From Rhizobium pisi (GTDB taxonomy: Bacteria; Pseudomonadota; Alphaproteobacteria; Rhizobiales; Rhizobiaceae): DNA of 64,000 bases. Position numbers and translations under genes: made by a program. Under the pieces are notes generated by a model. That model was not told the DNA's origin. It ran no database searches and saw only the letters and a list, made by a program, of their open reading frames with translations. The stretch covers positions 26,794 through 90,793 of the forward strand of contig NZ_RJJT01000025.1 in NCBI RefSeq assembly GCF_003938655.1. Direction: 5' to 3'. This document shows, one piece after another, positions 15,926 to 24,763 of the stretch (its first letter is position 1; each line of letters starts with the position of its first letter).

Positions 15926-16453
15926 ATGTCGCTTCCACTCATAGCATTCATCGTTGTCGCCTTCTGCTGGAGGATCGCGACAGTATTCATCTCCGCCCGT
16001 CACGAACGAGCCTTAAAAGCTCACGGAGCAATTGAATACGGCGCGTTGAACAGCATCATGCTGGCTGTCTTCCATGTGCTGTATTACCTCTCTGCGATCT
16101 TCGAGGCATCATTGCGCTCGGGCAACCAAAACTCAACATTGTCGATTGTTGGGGTGGCCATCTACATCGCAGCCGCGTTGGTGTTGGTGTCTGTCATACG
16201 GTCACTCGGCGATCTTTGGACGATCAAGATCATCCTCAGCGGTACACATCGTTTGGTGAAGAGCGGCCTGTTTTCATTCGTTCGGCATCCGAACTACTTC
16301 TTGAACATCCTCCCAGAGCTAATCGGGTTCGGGCTTGCGCTCAACGCCTTCTGGACGCCCGTTATCGGTCTTCCACTTTATCTGATACCACTTACGATCC
16401 GCATCCGGCAGGAAGAGGCCGTAATGACGCAGCGATTCTCGTCCTACTGTTAG
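15926..16453 (+). CDS. Isoprenylcysteine carboxyl methyltransferase (ICMT)-like membrane protein
   Basis: A 175-residue membrane protein with about four or five hydrophobic segments. The conserved C-terminal ICMT/PEMT motif is present: GTHRLVKSGLFSFVRHPNYF, then LTIRIRQEEAVMTQRFSSYC. Bacterial members methylate small or lipid substrates with S-adenosylmethionine at the inner membrane; the substrate is unknown. The ATG follows TCTAAAGGACCGAA. The protein ends directly after the Tyr-Cys where relatives extend a little, so the C-terminus is slightly short. Confidence 0.83.
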   Translation: MSLPLIAFIVVAFCWRIATVFISARHERALKAHGAIEYGALNSIMLAVFHVLYYLSAIFEASLRSGNQNSTLSIVGVAIYIAAALVLVSVIRSLGDLWTIKIILSGTHRLVKSGLFSFVRHPNYFLNILPELIGFGLALNAFWTPVIGLPLYLIPLTIRIRQEEAVMTQRFSSYC

Positions 16454-16481
16454 GGCCGTCGCTACAAGCAAACAGGGCACG

Positions 16482-17303
16482 ATGACAGAGAGTGGAGACC
16501 CGACAAGGGGTAATACAAGTAACGCGGGCGGCAGCGAAGATCTGCCACCTTTGACGGCCGAGAGTACGGCGAAGCTGGCGCAGCTGATGACGGACGTTAT
16601 ACAGGCGGCCTGTGAGGGAGCCTCAGCTTCTGGGCTCATGCCGTCCGACGAGACAAAGAAACTCCTGCTAAAGCGGGTCTCGCCCAAAAACGCTCTCAAC
16701 TTTGATAGCCTCGAGAGATACTGGGTCGTCCTTCTTGATGAACTCTCCCAGATTCTCGACCGAATTCTGGCGTATCCGTACGTTGTTCAATATCGGAAAG
16801 TCCTTAAATCCGCTCCGAGGGAGCTTTTAATGGCCTGGCAGATCCACAGCCAGAGCCTTCGGTCGGGTGAGCTTTACATTGTCCAAGATCGGACTTGCGA
16901 GTTCCTAAAATTTCTAAGCCATGTCGGGAGAGACTGCGGCATCACAATTTCGGATCAGACAAAGACGTTTGAAAAGGCCTTCAAAAAGACCTTTGAGCGG
17001 AGGCTTCGTGAGCGCCATCGCGTCGTTCACGCTCACGAACGCCCCTCGTGGGAATCGCGCATCATTTCCCTCAGCGGCCAGACATCCCCCTTGCCTGAAG
17101 ACGCCATCAAAGCGCTCTTAATGGAAACATTTGAAAAAACCATGCCTACTTTGCAGCGCGTTTCTTCTCAGCTAGGCAAGGAGCCGCCCATGTCTGTGGC
17201 GGCGGTAGAAAAAATACACGAAGAGGGGGCCGTTAAGGAAGCTCGCCTGATGCTGGACTTGGTGGCCAAGGCACTTTTATCGACTATCGGCCTGATGAAA
17301 TAG
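16482..17303 (+). CDS. Hypothetical helical protein (273 aa) with an RxxxxH motif
   Basis: A soluble, helix-rich 273-residue protein of no recognised family. The first 25 residues are polar and probably disordered. The middle holds LERYWVVLLDELSQILDRIL and later FKKTFERRLRERHRVVHAHE. The latter contains R-x4-H, the motif of HEPN RNases, inside a helical context, but no other family evidence is visible. ATG follows AGGGCACG. It is downstream of the ICMT-like gene (28 bp) and convergent with the LysR gene. Confidence 0.6.
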   Translation: MTESGDPTRGNTSNAGGSEDLPPLTAESTAKLAQLMTDVIQAACEGASASGLMPSDETKKLLLKRVSPKNALNFDSLERYWVVLLDELSQILDRILAYPYVVQYRKVLKSAPRELLMAWQIHSQSLRSGELYIVQDRTCEFLKFLSHVGRDCGITISDQTKTFEKAFKKTFERRLRERHRVVHAHERPSWESRIISLSGQTSPLPEDAIKALLMETFEKTMPTLQRVSSQLGKEPPMSVAAVEKIHEEGAVKEARLMLDLVAKALLSTIGLMK

Positions 17304-17316
17304 CCATTGATGGTCG

Positions 17317-18225
17317 TCACGAAGGCTCCAACGCGTGCCGAAGAGCCTTTGAAAGGTGCGCAACAAGTGCCTTTACTTTTGCATTGATATGCCGATTGGC
17401 AGGAAAAACAGCGTTGATCTCTAGTTTGGCGGTCACCCAATCGTCCAATATCTGGACCAGTTGACCGTCACGAAGCTCGTCAGCTACCAAATAACGAGGC
17501 AGTAGGGTTATACCTGCGCCCCGTATCGCTGCTTCTTTCAGTCCAATGCTATCGTTCGCTTCGATCCGAGGCGGGATCGAAACTTTCTCGTGCTGTTCAG
17601 ATTTTTGAAAGTGCCATTCCCTGCCCCAACGCAAAGGGGAAAAATGGAGAAGGCGATGATCTAGAAGATCGGTCGGCACGACAATGTCAGGTCGATCTTT
17701 GAGATAGCCGGGAGAAGCGCAGACCACCAAGCTCGTCGACGCGAGCCGACGTACGATTAAGCTCTGCTCATTGGCGATTGTACTCCGAACGGCCAAATCC
17801 ATCCCGCGTTCAACCAGATCGACAGGCTCGAGCGAGAAGTCCATAAAAATGTCGATGTCAGGATAAAGCTGAGAAAATTCGGCAACGGCGCCCGATAGAT
17901 ACCTTTGCCCGAGATCAGGTGAGACAGAGAGCCGGATTTGCCCTGACGTCCCGTCGTGCAGAGCCTTTGCATTGATTTCAGCCTTATTTACCTGTCCAAG
18001 CAGGTCACCAAGGGACTGCCGATAGGTGTCACCCGCTTCAGTGAGAGCCACGCTCCTGGTGTTCCTCTGGAAGAGGCGTACACCCAATCGCTTCTCCAGC
18101 TCCTGCAGCTGCACACTGACCGTCGCCTTTGACATGCCAAGCTGCTCGGCGGCCCGCGAGAAATTGAGTGTTTCGGCAACCTTCAGAAATACGGAAACAC
18201 CGGCGAGAGGATCGAGTGACTTCAT
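17317..18225 (-). CDS. LysR-family transcriptional regulator
   Basis: A 302-residue regulator: N-terminal winged helix (FLKVAETLNFSRAAEQLGMSK, then RLGVRLFQRNTRSVALTEAG) and a substrate-binding-like effector domain (IRLSVSPDLGQRYL; AAIRGAGITLLPRYLVADEL). It belongs to the AaeR/CrgA-like group that often controls efflux and detoxification oxidoreductases. The frame opens to 18309 but ATG at 18225 starts the conserved domain. It is the last gene of the leftward set, 85 bp after the molybdopterin-binding protein, so it may respond to substrates of the molybdenum hydroxylase operon. Ligand unknown. Confidence 0.88.
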   Translation of the reverse strand: MKSLDPLAGVSVFLKVAETLNFSRAAEQLGMSKATVSVQLQELEKRLGVRLFQRNTRSVALTEAGDTYRQSLGDLLGQVNKAEINAKALHDGTSGQIRLSVSPDLGQRYLSGAVAEFSQLYPDIDIFMDFSLEPVDLVERGMDLAVRSTIANEQSLIVRRLASTSLVVCASPGYLKDRPDIVVPTDLLDHRLLHFSPLRWGREWHFQKSEQHEKVSIPPRIEANDSIGLKEAAIRGAGITLLPRYLVADELRDGQLVQILDDWVTAKLEINAVFPANRHINAKVKALVAHLSKALRHALEPS

Positions 18226-18310
18226 AACGGACGAGTTTGATAGAAAGCCATTCGGTCTGGTACTCTCCTGGCCCGCGAGCGAATTGGCGAATCCCGTCGT
18301 GTCGCGCAAT

Positions 18311-19366
18311 TTAAGCGCTTACCGCCTCTTCATCCAGAAAATGAGCGCCCCGAGCTGGCTCTTCACGTAGTTGCGGGCGTGCCGAAATTTCCTTAAGCAA
18401 ACCTCCTACCCCCAGTCGACTGATATCCAAGCCATCGAGGTGATCGCCCGCGATCAACCTGTCCAGGACCCAATCCAGTCCGTTTTCCGACGAGCTGCGA
18501 GCGCAACCAGGCGCACCGATCACAGGAATATCGCCGACTCTGCCGAGAACCAGGAGATTGCCTGGGTCCACAGGCATGCCAACGCGTTCGACCACACCAC
18601 CTGCCAAACGTATGGCTTCTGGAATTACGTCGTTTTTGTCGACAACGGCGGAAGCCCCAAAGACGACAATCATGTGGTCACTGGGCGGGCGCGTCTCGAT
18701 CTCTACTCTCAACGCAGCGGCAACTGCCTCCGCGGAATGAGCCACCCGTGTTTCGGACAGAAGGAGGCTGTTCCTCTCCATGAGTCGACCACCAAGGATG
18801 CGAGCTGTCTTGCTCATCGTTTTTTCGGATAGGCTGGGCAACTGGGTGGCGACCAAGCTGGCCGTGTGGCGACGGAACGGCATGACCTTGATCATGCATC
18901 CTGTCTTGGCGACCGCTGCCGCAGCTTCGACAGCTAACCGTGGAACTGCGAGCGGGATGATCTTCACGGTGGCGATCATTTCTCCGGCCGTTACGGAGAT
19001 GCGATCTGCCAAGGAAGCCAACGTGATGGCGTGGTCAATGCTGTTAAAGATGTCGACCAACTTTTTGTCGGCGACGAAAAGTCCATTTTCCTGGCTATAG
19101 AAGTTCATCCGACCACCCACGGCCGGGGCAATGCTCATGTATTCTGCACCAATCGCCCTACTAACAAGATCTGCCGCACTCTCCTCGTCAACCTCATCGG
19201 GTTCGATACGGTGTGCCGTGACCAGTGAGATTCCCGAAGAGACCAGGAAACTTAGATTTTCCCGGGTAAGCTTGTGTCCCTTTTTAAAAGTTCTGCCTTC
19301 CGCACTGACCTTGTGTGCCAGGATAGCTCCGAGAGCTGTTTTGGTTTCGATCATGCCGAACATCAA
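18311..19366 (-). CDS. Molybdopterin-binding protein (MoeA/MogA-like fold)
   Basis: A 351-residue protein. The N-terminal part resembles a MoeA-like beta-barrel region (GRTFKKGHKLTRENLSFLV); the C-terminal part carries the MoCF_biosynth signature (MIVVFGASAVVDKNDVIPEA, then PGNLLVLGRVGDIPVIGAPG). These proteins accompany XdhC and NTP-transferase proteins in maturation of molybdenum cytosine dinucleotide enzymes. The start overlaps the XdhC C-terminal gene by 4 bp, indicating translational coupling. It is probably needed for the hydroxylase encoded at 20440-23054. Confidence 0.82.
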   Translation of the reverse strand: MMFGMIETKTALGAILAHKVSAEGRTFKKGHKLTRENLSFLVSSGISLVTAHRIEPDEVDEESAADLVSRAIGAEYMSIAPAVGGRMNFYSQENGLFVADKKLVDIFNSIDHAITLASLADRISVTAGEMIATVKIIPLAVPRLAVEAAAAVAKTGCMIKVMPFRRHTASLVATQLPSLSEKTMSKTARILGGRLMERNSLLLSETRVAHSAEAVAAALRVEIETRPPSDHMIVVFGASAVVDKNDVIPEAIRLAGGVVERVGMPVDPGNLLVLGRVGDIPVIGAPGCARSSSENGLDWVLDRLIAGDHLDGLDISRLGVGGLLKEISARPQLREEPARGAHFLDEEAVSA

Positions 19367-20058
19367 ATCAGCTCCCTACCTACCCTGCCCGCCTGAAAAG
19401 CGATGACTTCGGCGAGGATCGAGACAGCGATCTCCGCTGGCGAGCGAGCACCGATGTCCAAGCCAATGGGCGCTCGGATAGACAGCAGTTGCTCACGCGA
19501 GAATCCATAACTTTGGAATCGATCAAGACGAGCAGCGTGTGTCTTTCTGCTTCCGAGAGCACCGACATAAAAGCAGCCGTGCGAGAGCGCAGCAACAATC
19601 GCCGGGTCATCGATTTTCGGATCGTGGGTGACCGCAATGACTGCAGTCGATCTATCGAGTTGAATGGCAGCGAACGCCTCCTCCGGCCAAAGCGAGTATA
19701 TCGTCGCACCGGGAAATCTTGCGGCGGAAGCAAACGCTTCACGAGGGTCGATGACTAGAACTTCCGAGCCTGTTGCAGATGCCATTGGGGCGAGGTGCTG
19801 GGTTATGTGGACGGCCCCGACGACTACGATGCGCCTTTTGGGCGCGTGAACTCTGAGAAAGTAGTTTTCCGTTCCCACCGAGACCCGGCGAGAGACCCCG
19901 TCATTCAAGGCGATCTCGATCTCAAAGCGCAGGGGATCGTTCTCTGGAATTCGATCCAGATGAAGAGTTTGGTTGCCCGATCTTAGGTCGACAATCTCGA
20001 CAATCGGCGTTCGACTGGCCCTGAGCTTGTTTGTCTTTGCAAGTTCGGAGAATTGCAT
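19363..20058 (-). CDS. XdhC family protein, C-terminal Rossmann domain
   Basis: A 231-residue protein with RIVVVGAVHITQHLAPMA (nucleotide-binding loop), LVIDPREAFASAARFPGA, and the family motif ALSHGCFYVGALGSRKTHAAR followed by APIGLDIGARSPAEIAVSI. XdhC binds molybdenum cofactor, promotes its sulfuration and inserts it into xanthine dehydrogenase-type enzymes. Here the N-terminal XdhC domain is on a separate gene; the two overlap as TGATG. The ATG at 20058 is chosen because of that overlap; the frame is open to 20118. Confidence 0.88.
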   Translation of the reverse strand: MQFSELAKTNKLRASRTPIVEIVDLRSGNQTLHLDRIPENDPLRFEIEIALNDGVSRRVSVGTENYFLRVHAPKRRIVVVGAVHITQHLAPMASATGSEVLVIDPREAFASAARFPGATIYSLWPEEAFAAIQLDRSTAVIAVTHDPKIDDPAIVAALSHGCFYVGALGSRKTHAARLDRFQSYGFSREQLLSIRAPIGLDIGARSPAEIAVSILAEVIAFQAGRVGRELI

Positions 20059-20366
20059 CAGTCGACCCTCTCCACGTAGACTTCGATTCTGCCCCCGCAT
20101 GAAAGGCCGACCCGCCACGCAGTTTCGTCTGCCACGCCGAAATCAAGAAGAGTGGGACGGCCGGTCTCAATCACCGACATCGCTTGAGTGATGACCTCGC
20201 CCTCAACACAGCCGCCCGAGACTGACCCCTCAAAGTTGCCGTCCTGATCGATAACCAAACAGCTGCCGACTGGTCTCGGTGCAGATCCCCATGTCTTCAA
20301 GACTGTCGCGACAGCAACCTGTCGGCCAGAAAGAAACCACTCCTCCGCCAATCGCAACGGATCCAT
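20058..20366 (-). CDS. XdhC/CoxF N-terminal domain protein
   Basis: A 102-residue protein: EEWFLSGRQVAVATVLKTWG, SAPRPVGSCLVIDQDG, GSVSGGCVEGEVI and LSCGGRIEVYVE are the complete XdhC N-terminal signature, including the conserved Cys residues that bind molybdenum cofactor sulfur. The in-frame TTG at 20372 is rejected for ATG at 20366, which has GGAG 7 nt upstream. It is stop-start coupled to the C-terminal half, so both parts probably form one functional chaperone. Confidence 0.87.
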   Translation of the reverse strand: MDPLRLAEEWFLSGRQVAVATVLKTWGSAPRPVGSCLVIDQDGNFEGSVSGGCVEGEVITQAMSVIETGRPTLLDFGVADETAWRVGLSCGGRIEVYVERVD

Positions 20367-20439
20367 TTCCAATCTCCAGAAATTTCGTCGAGGGGTGTAG
20401 CAGGCCGCGCTTGAATGCGCGGCCTGCAGTCTTGCCGCA

Positions 20440-22593
20440 CTAGGCTAGTGCCTCGGCAAGCGGCAAGGAGCGAATCCGCTTTCCTGTTGCCGCAAAGATC
20501 GCGTTGCCAAGTGCACCAGCTGCGGCGGCCGTTCCAGCCTCGCCGACACCTCCTGGCGCTTCGCCACTTTTGATCTGATAGACCTCGATCTTGGGTGCCT
20601 CGTTGATACGGAGTACCCGATAGGTGTCGAAGTTCGTCTGATCGACAGCACCGTCGGTGAAGGTGACCTGATTGAACATCGCGCTGCTCAGGCCAAAGAT
20701 CACTCCGCCCTCCATCTGGGCGACAACGGTGTCTGGGTTGATCACAACGCCGCAATCAACCGCGATGACCGAGCGAACGAGGCGAACCTCCTTTTCGTCG
20801 GTGATCTCGATTTCCAGGATGTGCGCGAGATAGCTTCCAAAAGCCACTTGAAGGCTGATGCCCTTGCCCCTTCCCGGCGGCAATGCTTGACCCCAGCCTG
20901 CTTTCTCGGCAGCAAGGTTCAGTACCGCAAGTGCTCGCGGATTCTTCGTGAGCATCTTCCGGCGAAACTCAAGCGGGTCCTGCTTTGTCGCGGTCGCCAT
21001 CTCATCCACAAAGCTCTCGACTACAAAGAGATTGTGCGTTGCCCCGACACCTCTCCACCAGCTGGTGTTAACACCCGCTGGCTCGTCGCGAACATAATCC
21101 GCAAAAACGGCCTCTTCATCGTAGGGGGTCTCCGACGCGCAATCGACGGCATCGGGATCGATGCCATTCTTGAACGCTGCTGGCGCCCACCGTGCGAAGA
21201 TGGAGGACCCCGTCACCCGATGCGTGCGGCCAATCATGCGGCCGTCCTTGTCGAGGCCTGCGGCCACCCGATCGTAGTAATATGGCCGGTAATAGTCGTG
21301 CGTCATGTCCTGTTCGCGCGTCCAGACCAGTTTGACCGGGTAGCGGGTGTCCTTCAGGAGTTTGGCCGCCAGCTCTATCGTGTCGACGTCCAAGCGGCGT
21401 CCAAACGCTCCACCCATCAGCTGATTGTTCACGGTGACTTTTTCGGGCGGTAGCCCTGTGATGTCCGCGACTGCCTTTTGTGTGCGGACAGGCACCTGTG
21501 TGCCTACCCAGACCTCCGCCCGGTCGTCCTGAATATGCAGGGTGCAATTCAGGGGTTCCATCGGTGAATGCGATAGGAACGGCGAACGGTAAATCGCCGA
21601 AAGCTTTGTTGGGGCGTTTGCGATTACGTCAACCGCTTTATTTTCGTCACGGATGACGACCCCCGGCTGTTGCGATACCTGGTCCATCTTGGCGACAATA
21701 GTGTCCACCGTGACGGCGCCGTTTTCACCCGCGTCCCATTCGATATTGAGGGCATCCAGGCCTTGCTTCGCCGCCCACATGTGTTCGCCGATCACCGCAA
21801 CAGCGGCATTATCGGCGGTCACGATGTCGAGGACACCTTTCACGGCGCGAGCCGCAGCTTCATTCATTTTTGTGAAACGGCCACCGGTCACCGGAGATAT
21901 CGCCAGCGTCGCATATTTCATGCCGGGGACCCTGATATCCATACCGTAGACGACCGAACCGTTGACTTTGCCGGGAGTGTCGAGCCTCTTTGCTCGCGTT
22001 CCGATGACTTTGAACTGAGACGGGTCCTTCAATGGAACGTCGGCTGGAACGGGCAGCTTTGCCGCCTCGGCCGCAATGTCATAGTAGGTCGACGATTGAT
22101 TTGAAGCGTCGTGGTAGATCGTCCCCTCATGGACCCGACATTGCGCTGGATCGACCCGCCACTTGGCGGCCGCCGCTCCAACAAGCATGATACGCGCCGT
22201 AGCGGCTGCCTGCCGTAGCCGCATCCAGTCGGAACGAGTTGATGTCGATCCACCCGTCGCCTGGTCGTACAGGATGGGATCCATATATTTCGAAAGGTCC
22301 GGCGGAGCGGCTTCCACTTTCAACTGGTCAAGCCGAAGCTCTAGCTCCTCTGCCATCAACATCGCGCTGGATGTATAAATACCCTGCCCTACCTCCGTGT
22401 GTGGCATGATCAGGGTGATCCCGTTTTCATCAATTTTCACGAAGGCATTGGGCGTGAAGGCGGCCTCTTCAGAGGAACTCGCTGGGCCGGTTGCTCGCCC
22501 CATCCGTGGCAGTTGAACCGCCAGCACAAGACCTCCGGTCGCCAGGACGGTACCTTTGAGGAAGCCGCGACGGGAATGAAGATTGTTGATCAT
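20440..22593 (-). CDS. Tat-exported molybdenum hydroxylase large subunit (isoquinoline/aldehyde oxidoreductase-like)
   Basis: A 717-residue catalytic subunit. It starts with a twin-arginine signal (SRRGFLKGTVLATGG), so the enzyme is periplasmic. Molybdopterin-binding motifs include GQGIYTSSAMLMAEEL, MGGAFGRRLDVD, WWRGVGATHNLFVVESFVDE, and the catalytic Glu in GGVGEAGTAAAAGA near the end. This arrangement matches IorB/aldehyde dehydrogenase large subunits, which hydroxylate N-heterocycles or aldehydes with molybdenum cytosine dinucleotide. ATG at 22593 follows AGAGGGGACTGAC. It is 11 bp downstream of the iron-sulfur subunit. A cytochrome c gene upstream is the likely electron acceptor. Confidence 0.92.
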   Translation of the reverse strand: MINNLHSRRGFLKGTVLATGGLVLAVQLPRMGRATGPASSSEEAAFTPNAFVKIDENGITLIMPHTEVGQGIYTSSAMLMAEELELRLDQLKVEAAPPDLSKYMDPILYDQATGGSTSTRSDWMRLRQAAATARIMLVGAAAAKWRVDPAQCRVHEGTIYHDASNQSSTYYDIAAEAAKLPVPADVPLKDPSQFKVIGTRAKRLDTPGKVNGSVVYGMDIRVPGMKYATLAISPVTGGRFTKMNEAAARAVKGVLDIVTADNAAVAVIGEHMWAAKQGLDALNIEWDAGENGAVTVDTIVAKMDQVSQQPGVVIRDENKAVDVIANAPTKLSAIYRSPFLSHSPMEPLNCTLHIQDDRAEVWVGTQVPVRTQKAVADITGLPPEKVTVNNQLMGGAFGRRLDVDTIELAAKLLKDTRYPVKLVWTREQDMTHDYYRPYYYDRVAAGLDKDGRMIGRTHRVTGSSIFARWAPAAFKNGIDPDAVDCASETPYDEEAVFADYVRDEPAGVNTSWWRGVGATHNLFVVESFVDEMATATKQDPLEFRRKMLTKNPRALAVLNLAAEKAGWGQALPPGRGKGISLQVAFGSYLAHILEIEITDEKEVRLVRSVIAVDCGVVINPDTVVAQMEGGVIFGLSSAMFNQVTFTDGAVDQTNFDTYRVLRINEAPKIEVYQIKSGEAPGGVGEAGTAAAAGALGNAIFAATGKRIRSLPLAEALA

Positions 22594-22604
22594 GTCAGTC
22601 CCCT

Positions 22605-23054
22605 CTATGCCGCTGCAGTGTGGATCGCGTCGCGGATCCGGACATAAGTGCCACAACGGCAAATATTGCCTGCCATTGCCTCATCGATGTCCGAGTCTGT
22701 CGGCTTCGCATTGCTATTAAGAAGCGCCGTTGCCGACATGATCTGGCCGGACTGACAGTACCCGCACTGGACAACCTCCTTTTCGAGCCACGCTGTCTGG
22801 ATTTTGCGCCCGTTTTCGGTCTCACCGACGCCCTCGATCGTGGTGATCTGTTGAGCATCGATCATATCCATGGTTGTCTGACAGGATCGAACTGCCATGT
22901 TGTCTATCAGGACGGTACAGGCTCCGCATTGGGCGATGCCGCAGCCGTATTTGGTTCCGGTCATGCCGAGCACGTCTCTCAAAACCCAGAGCAGTGGCAT
23001 GTCGTCCGGGACATCGACTTCATGTGTTTTGCCGTTGATGGTGATCGTCTTCAT
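22605..23054 (-). CDS. 2Fe-2S subunit of molybdenum hydroxylase (IorA-like)
   Basis: A 149-residue protein with two iron-sulfur clusters: a plant-type site in GTKYGCGIAQCGACTVLID (with the fourth Cys in RSCQTTM) and a helical site in VVQCGYCQSGQIM and GNICRCGTYVRI. It passes electrons from the molybdenum centre to the cytochrome. No signal peptide is present, so it would be carried across the membrane folded with the Tat-tagged large subunit. No separate FAD subunit gene is present, consistent with cytochrome c as the acceptor. Confidence 0.94.
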   Translation of the reverse strand: MKTITINGKTHEVDVPDDMPLLWVLRDVLGMTGTKYGCGIAQCGACTVLIDNMAVRSCQTTMDMIDAQQITTIEGVGETENGRKIQTAWLEKEVVQCGYCQSGQIMSATALLNSNAKPTDSDIDEAMAGNICRCGTYVRIRDAIHTAAA

Positions 23055-23075
23055 TGGTCTAACCTTCCTGGGTCT

Positions 23076-23450
23076 CTATTGCGCTGTCAGTGTTTTCAGG
23101 TAGCTGATGACATCTGCTCGATCCTGGTCTTTCGGGATTGATGCGCTCATGCGGGTCCCCTTGACCACGGCGGCTGGCGCTTTAAGGAAGGCGTCGAGAG
23201 TAGGCTCATCCCAAGTGAGACCAGACCCCTTCAAAGCAGCGGAATAGTTGTACCCAGCGATGCTTCCAGCAGGGCGACCGACAACATTCAGAAGGCCCGG
23301 ACCCACCTTGTTTTGCTCGGTCGTCGCGTGACAGGCACTACAGCGGGCAAAGACCTTTTTGCCCTTGTCTGGATCTCCATCGGCTTGGACCGACGAGGCC
23401 CCAAGCACTGTCATTCCCACGGCAATCATGACGGCCTGCAACTTTTCCAT
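23076..23450 (-). CDS. Class I cytochrome c, periplasmic
   Basis: A 124-residue cytochrome. It has a Sec signal (MEKLQAVMIAVGMTVLGASS, cleavage after VQA), a CSACH haem motif, and the axial Met probably in GTRMSASIP. The fold with VGPGLLNVVGRPAGS and YSAALKGSGLTW is that of the cytochrome c2/c-550 group. CAAAGGAGGAACC precedes the ATG. It is 21 bp upstream of the iron-sulfur subunit and likely takes electrons from the hydroxylase to the respiratory chain. Confidence 0.93.
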   Translation of the reverse strand: MEKLQAVMIAVGMTVLGASSVQADGDPDKGKKVFARCSACHATTEQNKVGPGLLNVVGRPAGSIAGYNYSAALKGSGLTWDEPTLDAFLKAPAAVVKGTRMSASIPKDQDRADVISYLKTLTAQ

Positions 23451-23518
23451 GGTTCCTCCTTTGGAAAATCGGAATGCGAAAGGGGCAGCAATCTTGCCAC
23501 CCTTGGTGAATTCGACTG

Positions 23519-24736
23519 TTAAGTGGCACTTCTAGGCTGCCTAATCCTCGCACTTGCGTAGGTAGCAATGAGAAGAGCGATACCTTCCCCAATCACGCCT
23601 GTGATGCCCAGGTCACCGACACCGCCCCGCGAAAGCACGACGGATCCGATGGCGCTGCCAACGGCAAAGCCCAGGTACATGAATGACGTGCTGAGTGAGA
23701 CTGCGATTGGGACTGCAGGCTGACCGACCTGAATCAAAGTGGCAATCTGTGCCGGATAGAACGCCCAGATCGCGATACCCCAAAAAGCAACCGCAATGAC
23801 CGTCGGAACAATGGCCTGATCGGGCGTCAGAACTCTTGCAAAGAAAATAAGCGAGACGAAAACTAACACCGCAAGGATCAGGCTTGCGGCGACGACCGGT
23901 CTTGCTCCCATCAGATCATTCAGGGTGCCACCAAGTACGATGCCGATTGCAGCGCCGATCCCCCATACCGAGACAACGGCGCTAATTCCATTTGGGCCAA
24001 GGCCATCGACCTGGTTCAGATACGGAGCGATGTAGGTCCAGACCGAATAGGTCCCGAGCGCCCAGAAGAAGATCACAGCCAGTTCCCGGAAGACCTGGGG
24101 TCGTTTAACGATCGCGAGGCGCTCGGCGACCGACGCAATGCGCATTTCGGTGCCATCGGTACGAGGCAGCTTTGCAACCAGCGCGACCACTGCGATGATC
24201 GACAGGGCCGCGACGCCGAGGAAAGTAACCCGCCACCCAAGGGCGTTTCCTACGAGTGAGCCAATAGGCAGCCCGATTGCGATTGCTATAGTCAAACCAC
24301 CGTTCAAGATGGCAAGGGCCCGTCCCCGTTTTTCTGGCACAACTAAGGCGCCCATCAACGCGTTGGCGTTCGGGGTGTAGAGTCCCGCCGCCATGGCCAA
24401 TAGGACACGAGCAGAAAAAATTCCCCAGTATCCTTGGGATGCCCAGGCCACCAAATTAGCCAGCGCGAAAGCCGCCATTGTCAGGACGAGCAGTCGTTTG
24501 CGGTCGACCCGTCCAAACAGGATGGTTAGGAGCGGCGATGTGATCGCCAAGGTAAGGGTGAAGACGGTAACGAGGCTACCCAGTTCCGAAACCGGGAGTG
24601 AAAGATCCTCTCCCATTTCCGGCAGAAGGGGAACAATCATGAACCCCTCCGTGCCAATGGCAAAGGTGCCTAATGCCATAATGTAGGCTGGCGCGAGCGA
24701 CTGACCTGCCGCGCGTTCGCTTGAAATAGAAGTCAT
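23519..24736 (-). CDS. MFS transporter (DHA1/AraJ-like)
   Basis: A 405-residue, 12-segment major facilitator. MALGTFAIGTEGFMIVPLLP is the first helix of the drug/sugar efflux group, and FGRVDRKRLLVLTM is the loop 2-3 motif (GRxxRR-like). It is likely an exporter of small organic compounds, or an importer for the substrate of the operon's oxidoreductase. It sits between the exported hydrolase gene (27 bp upstream) and cytochrome c. Substrate unknown. Confidence 0.88.
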   Translation of the reverse strand: MTSISSERAAGQSLAPAYIMALGTFAIGTEGFMIVPLLPEMGEDLSLPVSELGSLVTVFTLTLAITSPLLTILFGRVDRKRLLVLTMAAFALANLVAWASQGYWGIFSARVLLAMAAGLYTPNANALMGALVVPEKRGRALAILNGGLTIAIAIGLPIGSLVGNALGWRVTFLGVAALSIIAVVALVAKLPRTDGTEMRIASVAERLAIVKRPQVFRELAVIFFWALGTYSVWTYIAPYLNQVDGLGPNGISAVVSVWGIGAAIGIVLGGTLNDLMGARPVVAASLILAVLVFVSLIFFARVLTPDQAIVPTVIAVAFWGIAIWAFYPAQIATLIQVGQPAVPIAVSLSTSFMYLGFAVGSAIGSVVLSRGGVGDLGITGVIGEGIALLIATYASARIRQPRSAT

Positions 24737-24763
24737 TTGGATCGCCTCTGCGCCAGCCAGCGG

